6,568 nt of DNA from an uncultured Gemmatimonadota bacterium (GTDB taxonomy: Bacteria; Gemmatimonadota; Gemmatimonadetes; Gemmatimonadales; Gemmatimonadaceae): positions 1-6,568 of the forward strand of contig CAMLIT010000172.1 of NCBI GenBank assembly GCA_946480295.1. Direction: 5' to 3'. A model generated the notes under the pieces. It was not told where the DNA came from, made no database searches, and saw nothing but the letters and a program-made list of their open reading frames with translations. This document shows positions 6,278-6,568 of the stretch, in pieces. The stretch's first letter is position 1. The number at the start of each line of letters is the position of its first letter. A program made the position numbers and the translations under genes.

Positions 6278-6282
6278 AATTC

Positions 6283-6568
6283 GTGAGCCGGAGCTTGAAC
6301 AAGGTGATGCTGATCGGGAACCTGGGGAACGATCCCGAGGTCCGGTCGACGACGGGCGGCAACCGCGTGGCGACGTTCTCGCTGGCGACGAGCCGGTCGT
6401 GGAACGACGCGAGCGGGTCGAAGCAGGAGAAGACGGAGTGGCACCGCTGCGTGGTGTGGAACACGAAGTCGTCGCAGCTGGCCGACATCGTGGAGAAGTA
6501 CGTGCACAAGGGGGACAAGATCTACGTCGAGGGGCGCATCGAGTACCGCCAGTGGCAGGACAAGGACG
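6283..6568 (+). CDS. ssb: Single-stranded DNA-binding protein SSB (N-terminal part, runs off the window)
   Basis: SSB coats single-stranded DNA during replication, recombination and repair and recruits partner proteins through its C-terminal tip. Only the first 95 codons are present. They cover most of the OB-fold: SLNKVMLIGNLGNDPEVR 4-21 is the diagnostic opening, followed by VATFSLATSRSW 29-40, TEWHRCVVWN 51-60, and KGDKIYVEGRIEYRQW 76-91. Trp40 and Trp53 sit in the segments that hold the DNA-stacking tryptophans of E. coli SSB. The C-terminal flexible tail and acidic tip lie beyond the window. The GTG start is set by AGGAGG at 6272-6277. Separated by 126 bp from rimI, with its own leader, it is probably transcribed separately or from an added promoter. 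Confidence 0.96.
   Translation, partial: MSRSLNKVMLIGNLGNDPEVRSTTGGNRVATFSLATSRSWNDASGSKQEKTEWHRCVVWNTKSSQLADIVEKYVHKGDKIYVEGRIEYRQWQDKD

Overview
The window is very GC-rich (about 70% by eye, with mostly G/C third codon positions). It is a compact stretch of bacterial housekeeping and stress genes, all on the + strand. The proteins are intact and standard: a bifunctional RelA/SpoT homolog (Rsh), UvrB, TsaE, TsaB, RimI and the start of SSB. The protein style, the order rsh - uvrB - tsaE - tsaB - rimI - ssb and a likely leaderless uvrB promoter suggest a high-GC, deep-branching phylum. Gemmatimonadota is my best guess; this is inferred from general resemblance and not tested.

Layout: (1) 1-54 holds the edge of an unseen upstream region, possibly the C-terminus of another gene. 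(2) 55-2259 encodes a full-length Rsh (734 aa) with HD hydrolase, synthetase, TGS, Zn-finger-like and ACT domains. Its active-site residues point to both synthesis and hydrolysis of (p)ppGpp. (3) 2260-2445 is a 186-bp gap. It contains two heptamer tandem repeats, degenerate inverted copies of one of them, and a -10-like hexamer 6 nt before the uvrB ATG. (4) 2446-6156 is a tightly packed unit, uvrB-tsaE-tsaB-rimI, in which each start codon overlaps the preceding stop (TGATG, GTGA, ATGA). (5) 6157-6282 is a less GC-rich 126-bp gap with a small hairpin, a weak promoter candidate and a 7-bp palindrome touching a strong Shine-Dalgarno sequence. (6) 6283 to the end is the N-terminal 95 codons of ssb.

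Functional picture: Rsh sets the alarmone level. UvrB is the damage-verification subunit of nucleotide excision repair. TsaE and TsaB are two of the bacterial proteins that make the essential t6A37 modification of tRNA. RimI is the N-alpha-acetyltransferase often encoded beside them. SSB protects single-stranded DNA in replication and repair. The tsaE-tsaB-rimI order is a widespread bacterial arrangement, but tsaD, often the next gene, is absent and ssb follows.

I see no mobile element, CRISPR array, RNA gene or new multi-gene system. The points of interest are regulatory and structural: the apparent leaderless uvrB promoter, the heptamer array, the ssb leader palindrome, and a few substitutions at normally conserved positions.
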